64,000 nucleotides of DNA. Origin: Diphasiastrum complanatum (Eukaryota; Streptophyta; Lycopodiopsida; Lycopodiales; Lycopodiaceae). Below, in pieces: positions 36,265 to 46,779 of the stretch; the first letter of the stretch is position 1; the number at the start of each line of letters is the position of its first letter. The notes beneath the pieces are model-generated. The model was given only the letters and a program-made list of their open reading frames with translations. It was not told where the DNA came from and made no database searches. Location: positions 15,730,348-15,794,347 of the forward strand of contig CM055105.1 in the NCBI GenBank assembly GCA_029204225.1, written 5' to 3'. The position numbers and the translations under genes were made by a program.

Positions 36265-37725
36265 ATGTCTTCAATGAGTTCATCTTTGTTGGAACCAAGT
36301 GAAAGCTTGTCCACCTCATACTATTCAATTTGGAAGATGAGGATGGAATCCATCTATGATCCTTCAAGATGTGATGGACATAGTTCTTGGCCTTGAAGAA
36401 GAACCACAAGTTCTTCAAGAGGTTCAAAAATACAAAAAGAGAGCTAGGATGGCTCTTCACTACATTAAAATGAATATCTCTAATGAGATATTGAGGGCAA
36501 TAGGTACTTGTACAACAGCCAAAGAAGCTTGGAAGTGTCTCGAGACTATCTATGAGGCTGAGAACACATCTAGGCTCCTCACTCTTAGAAATCAAATCCT
36601 CCAAAGTAGCCAAAAGAGTGATGAGAGTGCATCTAGTTATGTTTTGAGAGTAAAAGATATTCATAGAGAGCTTGCTTGCATTGGTGATTCCATCAATCAA
36701 AATGAGCTAGTCCAAGTCATTCTCAATGGCTTGAGAAGTTAATTTGATAACATTTCCAATCCTATGCCATTAAGGAGGAGCTACCAAGTTTGGAGACTCT
36801 CCAAAGTGTGCTAATTTCCGAAGAATCAAGACAAGAGTATAAGCCGCTTGAGGATGGACAAGCTTTTTCTCACTCATAATAATGGCAAAGCCCTCTTTGC
36901 CAAGGACAAGCACAAAGGAAGGAGCAAGAACCAATATCAACAATCCTCAAGCAAAGACAAAGGTATATGAGGAGGAAGATGATTCCTCTATAAACAACTC
37001 AAGCAAGCCAACATCACCAATCAGAAGGAAGACACTATTGCAAGTGATGGAGAGGGATCTCTTATGGCCTCTAGCTTCTCATCCACTCCTTTCAAGAAGG
37101 ACGGCTTATGGTATATTGATAGTGGAGCCTCTTCACATATGTGTAGCTCCAAGGATTCTTTCTCTTCTATTTCACCTTATGATGGAGTCAAGAAATCAAT
37201 ATACACTACAAATGACTTTAATGTCCTATTGAAGGCATAGGGAACATTCTCTTAAAGCTTGCATCCTCTAAAGTTATTTCTCTTTCTAAAGTTCTTTATG
37301 TGCCTAAGCTTACTAAGAATCTCATTAGTGTTGGCCAATTGCTTGATAATGGCCTTGATGTAAAATTCAATGTTGATACTTGCACTATCAAGAAGAATGA
37401 TGAGATACTTGCATTAGGATCTAGATTTGGAGGCATCTATAAACTAGATACAAATGAATATGTGAATGCTTGTAATGTTGCTCTTGTGAACAAGCTCTCT
37501 ATGGAGTAATTATGGCATAGGAGGTTGGGACATCCCAACTACAAATCCATGCTCTCTATGATTAAAGAGGCCAAATTTATTGGCTTGCCAAAGTCATTCT
37601 CCAAGAAGATCAAGCCTTGTGAGGCTTGTGCTATTGCTAAATCTCAAAAAAATCCATTTACAAGATCTTCTATCAAAAGCAAGCATCCTTTATTTCACAA
37701 GATTCACTTGGATATATTCATATGC
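36265..37725 (+). pseudogene. Ty1/copia gag-protease-integrase remnant, family E
   Basis: Gag starts MSSMSSSLLEPSE, with YSIWKMRMESI and then a frameshift near 36350. It continues with LHYIKMNISNEILRAIGTCT and LTLRNQILQ, and stops after LNGLRS near 36740. Protease (IDSGASSHMCSS in frame, near 37115) and LVSVGQLLDNG-type sequence (37300-37509) follow. The integrase zinc region ends at KSKHPLFHKIHLDIF. Sequence stops near 37725, where an unrelated minus-strand gene begins. It is related to the family D Gag at 28005. Confidence 0.85.
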
Positions 37726-37734
37726 CCTGCTCTT

Positions 37735-38558
37735 AGATAGCATCCTTTGAAGGGCATCTGTGCCACTTTCCCATTCTACCTGGTCCTCATAGTCGATGCC
37801 ATCTATGAGGTCGTCATCATCAAAGTCAATAAAATCTTTTAATTTAGAAATCATCCTTGACATAAGAGATAATATCTCATCTTCTTTGAGATCCATTACG
37901 TCTCCGATGTCACTAATGAATAAGAATGCAACATCGTCCATATGGTACACATGGAGGTCCATCAGGGTTCTGCTCTGGTCAATCTCGCTCGGGGTAGATA
38001 ACGGAGAGATAGACAGAGAACGAGCCTTGGCAGGATCATATTGTTCTGCTTGTCTGGCCTCCTCTACATCTCCTAAGATCTCATCAGTAATGGAAACCTC
38101 TGAAGCCACATGAGTGGTAGGGGCAGGCAAACCAATCATGGACGACCCAAAAGATTCTGCCTCGTCAAGGATAAGAGCAGATAAGAAAAACACAAAGGCC
38201 ATACCCTCCTGAACGAAGCGACATACTCGATTGTGTTCCTCACAGGGTATGACACGTTTAAATAGATCGATAAGTTTGATAAACTTACGATCAAAGGCTT
38301 GGCACTTGGCTGAGCATGAGCCAAATCTGTGAAATGCACAAATTTCAAGCCGTCCATCAGAAGGGTACCCTGTTGCAAGCACTCATAAAAATCCTTGTAC
38401 AGTTTAGGAAAAATCCTATGCTCAATAACAAATCTCTCTATGTCAAACTGAAAATCGAAATAGGACAAAAAATGGGCCTGTCTGTCGCTAACCTCAGCAT
38501 CAACTAGGAAAGAACTAAGAGCTTTATCATAGATCAAACTAGTAGACGAGGAGGCCAC
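37735..38558 (-). pseudogene. unknown acidic protein gene, frameshifted and 3'-truncated
   Basis: The ATG is at 38558 (MASSSTSLIYDKALSSFLVD). The first frame is convincing for about 90 residues to the DLAHAQPSAK region near 38300. A second frame then continues as FDRKFIKLIDLFKRVIPCEE and AFVFFLSALILDEAESFGSS, through a Ser/Pro-rich linker, to a very acidic stretch (FDFDDDDLIDGIDYEDQ). A single-base indel would explain the switch. The C terminus runs into copia sequence near 37725-37740, so the real end is lost. No family is recognised. It is transcribed away from the H3-fusion gene across a shared promoter region. A weak by-eye likeness to the C-terminal domain of that gene (FLVD ... KDF...L ... 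GL.F) is noted as a finding. Confidence 0.5.
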
Positions 38559-38820
38559 ATCGATATGACGTGCCGGTTAGCAAGGGGACATAAACGAGGT
38601 AAGTGCGGGCGCGTGATGGCAATATGCACTATACGTGAATCCGAATATCGGAACCACGCGCCAGGGAATTAGTGCAACTATGGATGTCTTTGTTGGGCGC
38701 GTGGTAGCGATATTGTACAAATAGATTTGGAGCAGGCTGGTAAATTTGACTCAATATGCAAAACTGAATTATAGAAACGACACTCATATATATAGTCTAA
38801 TACAGAGCATCTGAACCGTA

Positions 38821-39081
38821 CACGTGTCTCAGTAACGTGCGGTCAAAATTGCCACACATGTGGAAACGACGACGAAATCATTCTGAATGACACGTGTACA
38901 CTTCGGATCCTGACACGCGTCCTTGCACGTGCATGCCAACTGTACTATCGTACGTCCCAATCATCTTCTGACGCATGTGTGGTCTAGATGTCGCCATGTG
39001 TCCTCGCACGTGCATGCCAACCGTCTGATCGTATGAACCGTTGATATCCTGACACGTGATGGATGCGTGTGACCGCACGTG
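38821..39081. promoter_or_regulatory. G-box cluster in divergent promoter
   Basis: Six CACGTG hexamers occur at 38821, 38891, 38926, 39007, 39053 and 39076, plus several near-matches (acatgtgg, acgcgt). CACGTG is the binding site of plant bZIP and bHLH factors such as those for light and abscisic acid. The cluster lies between two divergent genes and ends about 300 bp before the H3-fusion ATG. Confidence 0.7.
38920..39081. repeat. 81-bp tandem repeat carrying G-boxes
   Basis: Units start tcct(t/c)gcacgtgcatgccaa at 38920 and 39001. A third partial copy (gaccgcacgtgcgg) begins near 39071. The repeat multiplies the G-boxes. Confidence 0.75.
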
Positions 39082-39135
39082 CGGGGAGTGGAGGTGTCAC
39101 ATCGAATGTGCGAATGTGATAGGACGTTCTACAGG

Positions 39136-39141
39136 TATAAG
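39136..39141 (+). promoter_or_regulatory. TATA box of H3-fusion gene
   Basis: The sequence tataag at 39136, just after the G-box cluster, would give a 5' leader of about 215 nt before the ATG at 39384. Confidence 0.45.
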
Positions 39142-39383
39142 AGGACGTTTTCGATTCTTATTTCAGTTTCTTAATTCTTTGTTCTCTGGCTCTCCTTAGT
39201 TTCCTTCGTTCACTTTTGCTCCCCGCTAGACGCATATCGCTATCACGCGCCAAAGGACCCACATACCAGTACAGCTGGCCCGCCCGCGCGTCATGGTGAT
39301 ACGCCATCGCCATCGCGCGGCTCCCCTGTCGAATACCTGCTTTCCTTGCTCGTTGGCCCGTCATATCGATACCCTACCTTGCA

Positions 39384-40952
39384 ATGGCCCGTACCAAGCA
39401 GACAGCCCGCCTTACCACATTTGCCTCACCTCCTCGCCCTCCTCTACAAAGGGCAGTGGGCACTAGTAGGAGAGTAGGTCGGCCCAGAAGACCATGGTTA
39501 AGGGATATCAGGAGACTTCAGAGGACCACGAATCTTCTAATTCCTCGTGCTCCTTTCTACAGATATGTGAGACTGGTAACAAGGTCCCTCTCACATGATG
39601 TTCACTGGAACATAACAGCCCTGGAAGCCCTCCATACTGCCTATGAGGACTTCCAAGTCAAATTCTTTGAAGACTCCACGCTTTCCACAGTGCACGCAAA
39701 GAGAGTTACCCTCATGCCTCAGAACATGCATCTTGTCATGAGGCTGAGGAGTACATATGATCAGGTCTTTAAGAATGGCTTCACCTCTAGGCCACCACCT
39801 ACAAAGAGAGGTCATGTTCCTCAACGAAGGAGGAGGAAGCAGACCAAGCCCACCAGGCCTGCCAAGCAAAGGGTGGTACTCGGCGAATCGCCATCCCCCC
39901 CTCACATCTCTCGTGCTTTGGTTGGACCATCACACCATTCTGCAGTGCCTTCTTCTCCTCCCACCACCCCTAACTATTCAAGTAGTTCCTCTTCCATTCC
40001 CTCCATTCCATCCCACAATAACGAGGAAATGAACTTGACTGTAGATAAAATAATATCGGATCTAGATTTAAGTTTAATAGGTGATTTTTATAAGGATCTT
40101 TGTGTAAGATTTCTTGTTGATCCCAAAGATTCATTTTTGGATTTTGAGAGGCATATATTTTTTGATGAGTATGTTGCCAAAGAAATTGACAAGCTAGGAG
40201 GTCAATTTCCTTTTTGTCTAAGTTCAATTAATTATATAAATCACATAAATAAAGACTTTTGTGATGCCTTGAAGGAGAAGATCTCAGATATATCAGATCC
40301 AGTTGTGGAGGTTGGTTTGATATATTTTATAAATAGATGTCAATGCGATGATACTAAGGACATTGGAGTTGTGCTGTCCTTTTTCGCACACAACCTTCAT
40401 AGTCCAACTAAGGCGACGAAGTATCTTCTCCATACAACCTCGGAGACCAAAGTCTTTATTATTCCATATTGTCAAAAGTAAATAATTACATAGAATATAC
40501 TCTAGTAATATTTTTAATAGGTATTGTAATTCCTTTACTTTAACTAATTATCTCTTGTTTGCAATAAGTATTGGAGTATGCATATAATCTCCCTTAGGGA
40601 AGATTCAGATGAGATAATTAATCCTATCTGTTTAAAGATGAACTCCTTAAAGTCTACCCATGCCAAAATGGACGTGATGTACAGCAGAATGTTGCCATTT
40701 TTGCCAAGGCCAGATGGGGCCACTGTAAATAGCCACCTGGAGATTGTTGATGCAGAAGTAAGTATTTCTCATCAAGTATTTGATAGGTAATATGATCTGT
40801 GTTTTTCAGAGTGCACAACTAACCTATTATACGTTTTGTGATTGAAGTCAACTCAACGAGAGGCTGGACATAGTTGTGGATGGTTCTCCATCCGCAATGT
40901 ACAGGACTTTTTAGAGTGGTACATTATGCAATCCGGGGCTTCAGATATATGA
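39384..40952 (+). CDS. histone H3-like protein fused to unknown C-terminal domain
   Basis: Residues 1-9 are MARTKQTAR, identical to the start of H3, but Lys9 is Leu. After a short basic tail comes a histone fold at about residues 38-125: DIRRLQRTTNLLIPRAPFYR (alpha-N; TNLLIP is CENH3-like), ALEALHTAYEDFQVKFFEDS (alpha-2) and VHAKRVTLMPQNMHLVMRLR. Loop 1 has no CENH3-type extension. Residues ~130-210 are basic then Ser/Pro-rich, and ~215 onward is an acidic, hydrophobic domain I do not recognise. Proposed introns: 40478-40576 (gtaaat..ggag) and 40758-40847 (gaa|gtaagt..gaag), both AT-rich and in phase. The spliced frame would be about 459 residues, ending ASDI at 40952. An alternative splice (donor 40787, third intron 40956-41040) reads on to 41107 but meets TAG at 40912. 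Expected role: nucleosome or chromatin protein; the C-terminal role is unknown. Confidence 0.72.
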
Positions 40953-41688
40953 AAGGTAAATAGACTAGTGAATGGCCTAACTAGTTATTTTTAATTTGGT
41001 TTTTGATAAGTCAATTGATCCGATTCTTTTGGATTTGCAGTATAAATGTCGAGCATTTTCGGAGGCCAATCAAGTCCACAACTGACACTAGTGCAAGGTG
41101 GAGATAATTCATACTACTTTTGAGCTATAAATAGTAGATTAAATAGAGATATACATTTTTTATGTAATGCCCTGTGAATAATTATGGGCATATAGAAAGA
41201 TAAGGACAATGAGAAAAAAGCATCCATTGTTAAATACAGAACACATGTACATTTTCAAAAAATGAGAAATATATTTATATTTATGAGAGCTTTTACAAAT
41301 CTTGTATCATGATTGCTCTAATATCTGAACAATTCCGTCCAAATCTTTGCATTTGATTTTCTCTTCATGTCTTTTACGTATCTGCACAAACATACATTAA
41401 TCAAATTTAATTAGTGATCCGAATATTGACAAAAAGGATAATGAATATAAATTAATATACAAATTCATAGATTTCACATACCAATTTTCAATCCAATATA
41501 AAATTGAAATATTCAAAAATATTTTGCTGTAAAAGTGTCAGTCCCGTTCTAATGTAAAATAAGGTCCAATCTTGCTCAACCTCAATAGTAGTAAGTAAAT
41601 TCCCATTTGCCATGATATCAATGCCTATACGATCAATGTGTCCAATGCTATCTAAATCTTGATCTAATGGGACCCAAGTACCATTGTG

Positions 41689-42295
41689 TTATTTCCATAT
41701 CTGATAATGAAACACCATACTAAGCATTTGTTTTTCTATACTATATCTAAATGATATGGATGAATGTTTGATTTTGCAAGAAATATCTGCAGTGGATCTT
41801 ATATCCCAACCTTTGTCCATGAATTTAAATAAAAAATTATCTGAAAGATTTTTGCAAACAAACAATGTGGAAGTTCCATGCACTTCCGTGTTTGAAAAAG
41901 AGCTGACAAACAATGACATTGGAACAAACCAGCTTAAGTGCACATTTCTTGATCCTGTACTAGTTTTGAGTGACTTTTGTACATCATTATATAACTTGGA
42001 AAAAAAGCATTTTATTATATTGTCGTTGACTGCAATCCACCACACGTTATCTTGAAAATTAAGTAGAGGTATATACTCTAGTTTTTTCATTCCTCCATTT
42101 GTGTCTGGAATATACATAGCATCATAAAAAAATATTCCAAAATCTGCAAGTTCTTTTGTCGTTCGTCCTCTGTATTGCAATTTGCCAATTTCTGAATGGA
42201 TGACATCTATAATACCAGAAAGAGATGCCACAGGTTCCCATTCATGTATATTTGAAGGATATAGATTTGCAATAGAAAATCATAATAAGCTCCAA
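41689..42295 (-). CDS. unknown protein, probable 3' exon
   Basis: The minus-strand frame is open from about 42295 (ANLYPSNIHEWEPVASLSGI), after an upstream TGA, to a stop at 41689: about 195 residues with no ATG at a natural start, so it is probably an exon. It is rich in Phe, Ser, Asn and Trp (VWWIAVNDN, HLSWFVPMSLFVSSF). There is no recognisable domain and no signal peptide that I can defend. It is convergent with the H3-fusion gene about 600 bp away. Confidence 0.45.
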
Positions 42296-42355
42296 TTCAT
42301 AAATACGACTAAATTTCAAGCAATCCAAAAAATTAAGATACTTACAGTTAAACTT

Positions 42356-42655
42356 TCAAAAATCATGTGGATTTACAGCCTCCACATTAAGTTCTGAATG
42401 CATATAAACATATTGAATAAGCACCTCTAAAGTGGTTTGTCCTCCTGGAGAAACTTTGAAATCAATAATCCGCCCGTTCCAATAAGATCTATATGTATAC
42501 TTGGCCTTTTTCTTTTGGCGAAAAGCCCCTCTTGCCGATGGATGCATCAATACCCAAAAAAACCTTATGATATTAATCCATGTGCCATCGTCTTCCCTTT
42601 CATTATAAAAAATTGCAGAGCATATCAAGGATCTTAGTCTCCTTCTCATCGCCAT
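42356..42655 (-). CDS. unknown basic protein, probable 5' exon
   Basis: The ATG at 42655 gives MAMRRRLRSLICSAIFYNER, then TWINIIRFFWVLMHPSARGA and KKKAKYTYRSYWNGRIIDFK. The frame may end at a splice donor (gct|gtaaat after LNVEA) and join the next ORF downstream, since both read well and lie 60-100 bp apart. I could not find an in-phase acceptor with certainty. Family unknown. Confidence 0.42.
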   Translation of the reverse strand: MAMRRRLRSLICSAIFYNEREDDGTWINIIRFFWVLMHPSARGAFRQKKKAKYTYRSYWNGRIIDFKVSPGGQTTLEVLIQYVYMHSELNVEAVNPHDF

Positions 42656-43012
42656 AGTCTGAAGAGTTCACGTTTGAACTCGTCAATATGAGAGTCCAGA
42701 GTATAATAGGCGCCAAACCTATTTGTGAGTCCCAAGATAATTTTAACTTGAAATTAACCCAAGCAGTTTAGTCAACTAGTCGTCGTGCACACCAGCCAAT
42801 AGTATGCTTCCAATCTACCGAACCGGAAATTCAAATTTGTCCAAATATGAATTGTGTTTTTCAGGTCAGGCGAGTTATGTTACATAGAAGCCGATATGTC
42901 AAGAACCGATTGGGCCACATGGACATAAACAGAGAGGGAAAAAAAAAAAAACTCGTAACAAACGGCCCTTCGAAGTTTGAAAACTTCTATAATGATCATT
43001 CAGATGACAAGG

Positions 43013-43357
43013 CTATGCTGAATATTTCAAAGAAGATTCATCTATATTTGCAAAAGGTGATGGCAACTTAATTTCTTTTGGAATCCCCATAAGGTGTTTT
43101 TGATGGTTGTAGATATAAATAATAAAGTACTTGCTCATGTCAGTTAAGCCTTCATCAATCATTGTTAATATGATACCTTCATCTGTAACGTCTACATGTT
43201 CATTAACTAATGGATTTGGCAGCCATTCTATTTGAATAAGCTCAACATCTATATAAGAAACATAAAATAAATCCATAATCGGTTGATCTATGCTTGTAGA
43301 CGTTATCGTTATTGGTTTCTCAAATTCAAATAATACATTTACTGCATCTTTGAGCAT
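43013..43357 (-). CDS. unknown acidic ORF
   Basis: An open stretch of 114 codons starts MLKDAVNVLFEFEKPITITS and reads ...EWLPNPLVNEHVDVTDEGII... It is acidic and rich in Ile, with no known motif. It is in the same orientation as the two ORFs downstream, so it may be part of one gene with them. No splice model was fixed. Confidence 0.35.
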   Translation of the reverse strand: MLKDAVNVLFEFEKPITITSTSIDQPIMDLFYVSYIDVELIQIEWLPNPLVNEHVDVTDEGIILTMIDEGLTDMSKYFIIYIYNHQKHLMGIPKEIKLPSPFANIDESSLKYSA

Positions 43358-43359
43358 CT

Positions 43360-45607
43360 ACACAATCAATCGTGGTTAGAAACTGCACAGGCTAGTTCGA
43401 ACCAGGACCAAGGAATAGACTCAGCGGGGCTTGATATTCATGACCAAGGCCTAGCTAGACACACCAGCCAAGGCACAGACCAGGAGCCAAGAACAAGCCC
43501 AATCCATTTATAGTATGAGGAAAGCAAAGCTACCAAAAGTTACACTCCTTGGAGTTGACGCAGGATGTTGGAGCTTTAAATGAGAAGGTTGTCTCATATT
43601 GGCTTAATTTTGGCGTAACATAAAACCAGGTTAAGAAATTCTATTAACTTGGATTGCTTCCTAAGCACTTGGCTTAGACTAAGCAAGCTAAGCATATCAA
43701 GCAAAACAACAGAAACCCAACTACCCTATGTTCAACCTCTTATGACAGTTCTTGTGCTGAAATATTTGGGAGATGAGCTGACATTCTCCATACTAGCTTC
43801 ATGCAAATTCCTTGGTCTGATATGTAACTCCGACCATGCTTGCTCGTGTGTTTGCATCTCCAAATCTGCCAAGGAAGACTTTCCAGAATGTTATTTCAAC
43901 GAGCATCAGCGATTTGTTGTCCTTGGGGCTTCCCGTAAATCTTAACATTGTGTTGTGCTCGGCCTTGGGTTTATAGGGTACGAAAAGTTGCTTTCTAATT
44001 TAGAACTAGAACATAAAACTATAGCTGAAACAAATAAACAAAGCATTATCATAAAGATCATAAAATCAAAGAAAAACAGCTAAGGACATCAAAGTTCTTC
44101 AACTCGTCACAAAAACAATTTAAATCATATTTTTATTTTTATGAAATAATTCATCCACCCTACTTAGCAAAATCAATAGATACAACAAGAATGTCGTATG
44201 GACAGAGACAAATTTATAAAAGCTTAATACTTTCTGGCAAATGAGGAATGGTGAGAAAATATCATCCTCGCCCATTTATGGTAAAGAGTCTATGAAGTTA
44301 CAGACAATAAAAAAAGAAACACTACTTGGAATATGGAAACATGAAGCCTTGGGCCTATGTGCACATTTATAACCATCTTAGCCAATCATTTCAAAATCAA
44401 TAAACCAATAAACTGATCAAAACATCCACTTCAAGCAGGATATGACTAATGAATCACTTAGACATGAATAGTTCTAGATCTACCACCAAAAAGAAACAGG
44501 CGAGTCACGCAATTCACTGACTCATACACCCGTACTTATACAATGTGTTCCCATTTAAGTTTAGCACTACCGTTAGAAGACGCTCGTCCAAGTCTTAACC
44601 TTAGTTATGTTATAAAGTGGAAGGTGTTAAGCTTTTGATTGATAGTAGATATGTGTCACAATAGCTTACAATGATGCAGCCTGGTTTCTCCTATTTCGTA
44701 AACGGTTTAACTTTGGATCATATTGGAAAGCTACGTGTGGGCTTCTTGTAAACAACACAACTTGATTCTTGCCTAGATAGAATAAATTTGCTGCCAGAAG
44801 TAGTATCATGCAGCCAGCGATCCATCTTCCAGTTGGAAATTTGCAGGGAAGTATTACAGCAGATCATTTGGGCCATTGGGAGATGTTCGAGAATTAGTGT
44901 CTTTCTTGTACGTTATTGCTCCTAGCAATAGTCAGCATGAAGTGCGAAGACAGCCAACGTGTTCTGCCTATGAACTTCCTAGCGACTATGGAAAGCTGGT
45001 AATATTCAAGTCTATAGATACCACAAATTCAAAACATAGTCCAGAATACACGTATTCACATATGCCAGAACAGTTTATGCACCTCCCCCCCGTAATACTG
45101 ACTTGCTTTTTCATAAGAGGCTTCACTAGTACTGATGATAAGCCAACAGTTTCCTTACAAGAACGGTGTGCATTATCTTTACCTGCAACTATAATTGTAC
45201 AGCTACCTGCAAGTAAAACTACATTTTTAAGCACCATGTCGAATGCTGCGTGCAAAGTACAAAGTTCGAGCGAAAACGCTTCCCAAACACAGCCTGGATT
45301 TCCTGTCCAGAAAGTGCATTTTTCAAATGTAGTCAAAAGTATCACAGCAAATAGGACAAATACCTAATTCATAATAGAGCTTTCTCCATGTATCACTGGG
45401 AAGAAACAAGCTATCTTGCATCAATCCCCACTTCCACTTGCTGAGCCACGCCATTGGCCTAAACACCCATCAAAAGCTGCACCAAAACTACAGCCTTCAC
45501 AGATTGCATTCTCAAAACTAGCGCAGGCACATCATCACAATACAACCTTTTATAATTCATTTATTTTCACAGTAAATTGATGCTCTCCGTTTCACTGTAT
45601 TTGCTGC
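43360..45607. other. intergenic, probable 3' region of the BZR-type gene
   Basis: No gene motif is present. An ORF on the plus strand at 44876-45367 overlaps one on the minus strand and has no features. The part near 45.0-45.6 kb may be the 3' untranslated region of the minus-strand BZR-type gene. Confidence 0.45.
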
Positions 45608-46616
45608 CTACTTGAACATATCAGATGGCCTCTGAGGCGAACCCAGCGGTGTGTTTTGATTGGAAGCTCTGGATTCCTGCAGGAAAGTCTGTTGCTGAGA
45701 CAGTTGCATCATCATCATAGCTGGGATCTCCCCGTGGCCGTATCTGAGCTGAGCTTGCTGGGTAGTATTGTAGAGCAAATTGGACATTGTACCCAGAGCG
45801 TTGAGTCTTTGTATCTCTCTGGAATCCATACCGTCCGCTGTAAGATAGAAAGAGCTAAGATCCTCCTTCATTCCATATGTGTCTCGCAAATCCAAAGGAA
45901 CTTGACTACATGGCAGGTATCCTGTAGGAAACCCACCCACATAGGTGTTGACAGTTCTTACGCTGGGCGCCCCTTCGCTGGAGGCGGGTGAGGTGAACGG
46001 GGAAGACAGGTTAGAGCTACTGTGTAGCAGGGATATGGATGTACTGTTTGAGGTAGCCCCTACATGGCGTGGGGATGCAGTTGTAGAACAATCACCAGTG
46101 CGACAATCCCCAAAATCTGTCAAAATGGCCGGCAGCGTGCAGGCAAAACCTCCCATGCTGCCACCACTGTTAGCTAGGGATGCCCTCCCTGATGATCCAG
46201 CGGCTTGCAGTAGCGAGGGCTGGATCCCATGGCTTCCCGATGCCTGCTGCTACCGCACACAAAGTCACCATCACCAAATGAATAATCATAATCAGCGGAT
46301 TCTAATTCTTTCAATCACTCCTTAGAAACTGAAAGCGGAAGAGACACCAGTTTACCTGAGATCGATACGTAGTGCCATCAGGCTCCACAATCCATCCTGC
46401 TTCCTGCGCCAGCGCTTTGAGCACATCGTTGATGTCGGCTCGAGGGGGCAGGTTATAACCTCCGTGCTTTCTCAAACCCGAAAAGATTTTGGTGGTGATT
46501 GCCCTGCGCTGCCGCTCTCTCAGCTTAGTCTTCTCCTTCTCTTTCTCGCTCAGCTTCACCATGATCTTCGATGACAGCCCCGCTGATCCGTCCTGCTGTT
46601 GCTTATCCTCCTGCAT
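45608..46616 (-). CDS. BZR1/BES1-family transcription factor
   Basis: Two exons on the minus strand, 46616-46356 and 46249-45608, flank a 106-nt intron (cag|gtaaac ... ggtag|cag), in phase 0, giving about 300 residues. The ATG at 46616 opens [10 protein letters not shown]. The DNA-binding BZR domain follows: [60 protein letters not shown]. This variant (RAIT.., R.D.NDVL, TTYRSQ) is nearer to the BZR domain of BAM7/BAM8 than to Arabidopsis BZR1, yet no glycosyl-hydrolase domain follows. Instead there is a Ser-rich region with S/T-x3-S/T sites that GSK3-type kinases could phosphorylate ([11 protein letters not shown]), then a Met/Gln-rich tail. The family binds E-box/BRRE promoter elements in the nucleus. 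It looks intact. Confidence 0.85.
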
Positions 46617-46779
46617 CAGTCCAGCCAGAAACAATCCAACTTTACAAAGAATCAGTTTTATCTCGCCCCAAGATTTAATCTACAACAGCAGATTCTGCTG
46701 CGTAGATCCTCAGCTACGGGAGGCTCCAGCTCCCTCCTATACAGACAGCTCAAGCAGGAAGCTCTTTCAAACTCTCAGC

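Noticed and set aside
39158-39364. Minus-strand 68-codon basic ORF in the promoter of the H3-fusion gene
   Set aside because: It sits in the TATA-to-ATG leader, has no motif, and composition explains it.
39384-40481. H3-fusion gene considered a true CENH3
   Set aside because: TNLLIP is CENH3-like, but loop 1 lacks the CENH3 extension and the N-terminus is that of canonical H3. The assignment is left open as H3-like.
40787-41107. Alternative exon chain of the H3-fusion gene ending near 41107
   Set aside because: It needs a 61-nt intron and meets a TAG at 40912. The canonical donor at 40758 gives a clean frame.
37735-43357. Gene island considered as an endogenous large DNA virus with a histone gene
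   Set aside because: Proposed introns, plant-like promoter motifs and the absence of capsid, polymerase or packaging genes favour a host locus.
44876-45367. Plus-strand 163-codon ORF
   Set aside because: There is no motif, an equally long minus-strand ORF overlaps it, and it lies in the likely 3' region of the BZR-type gene.
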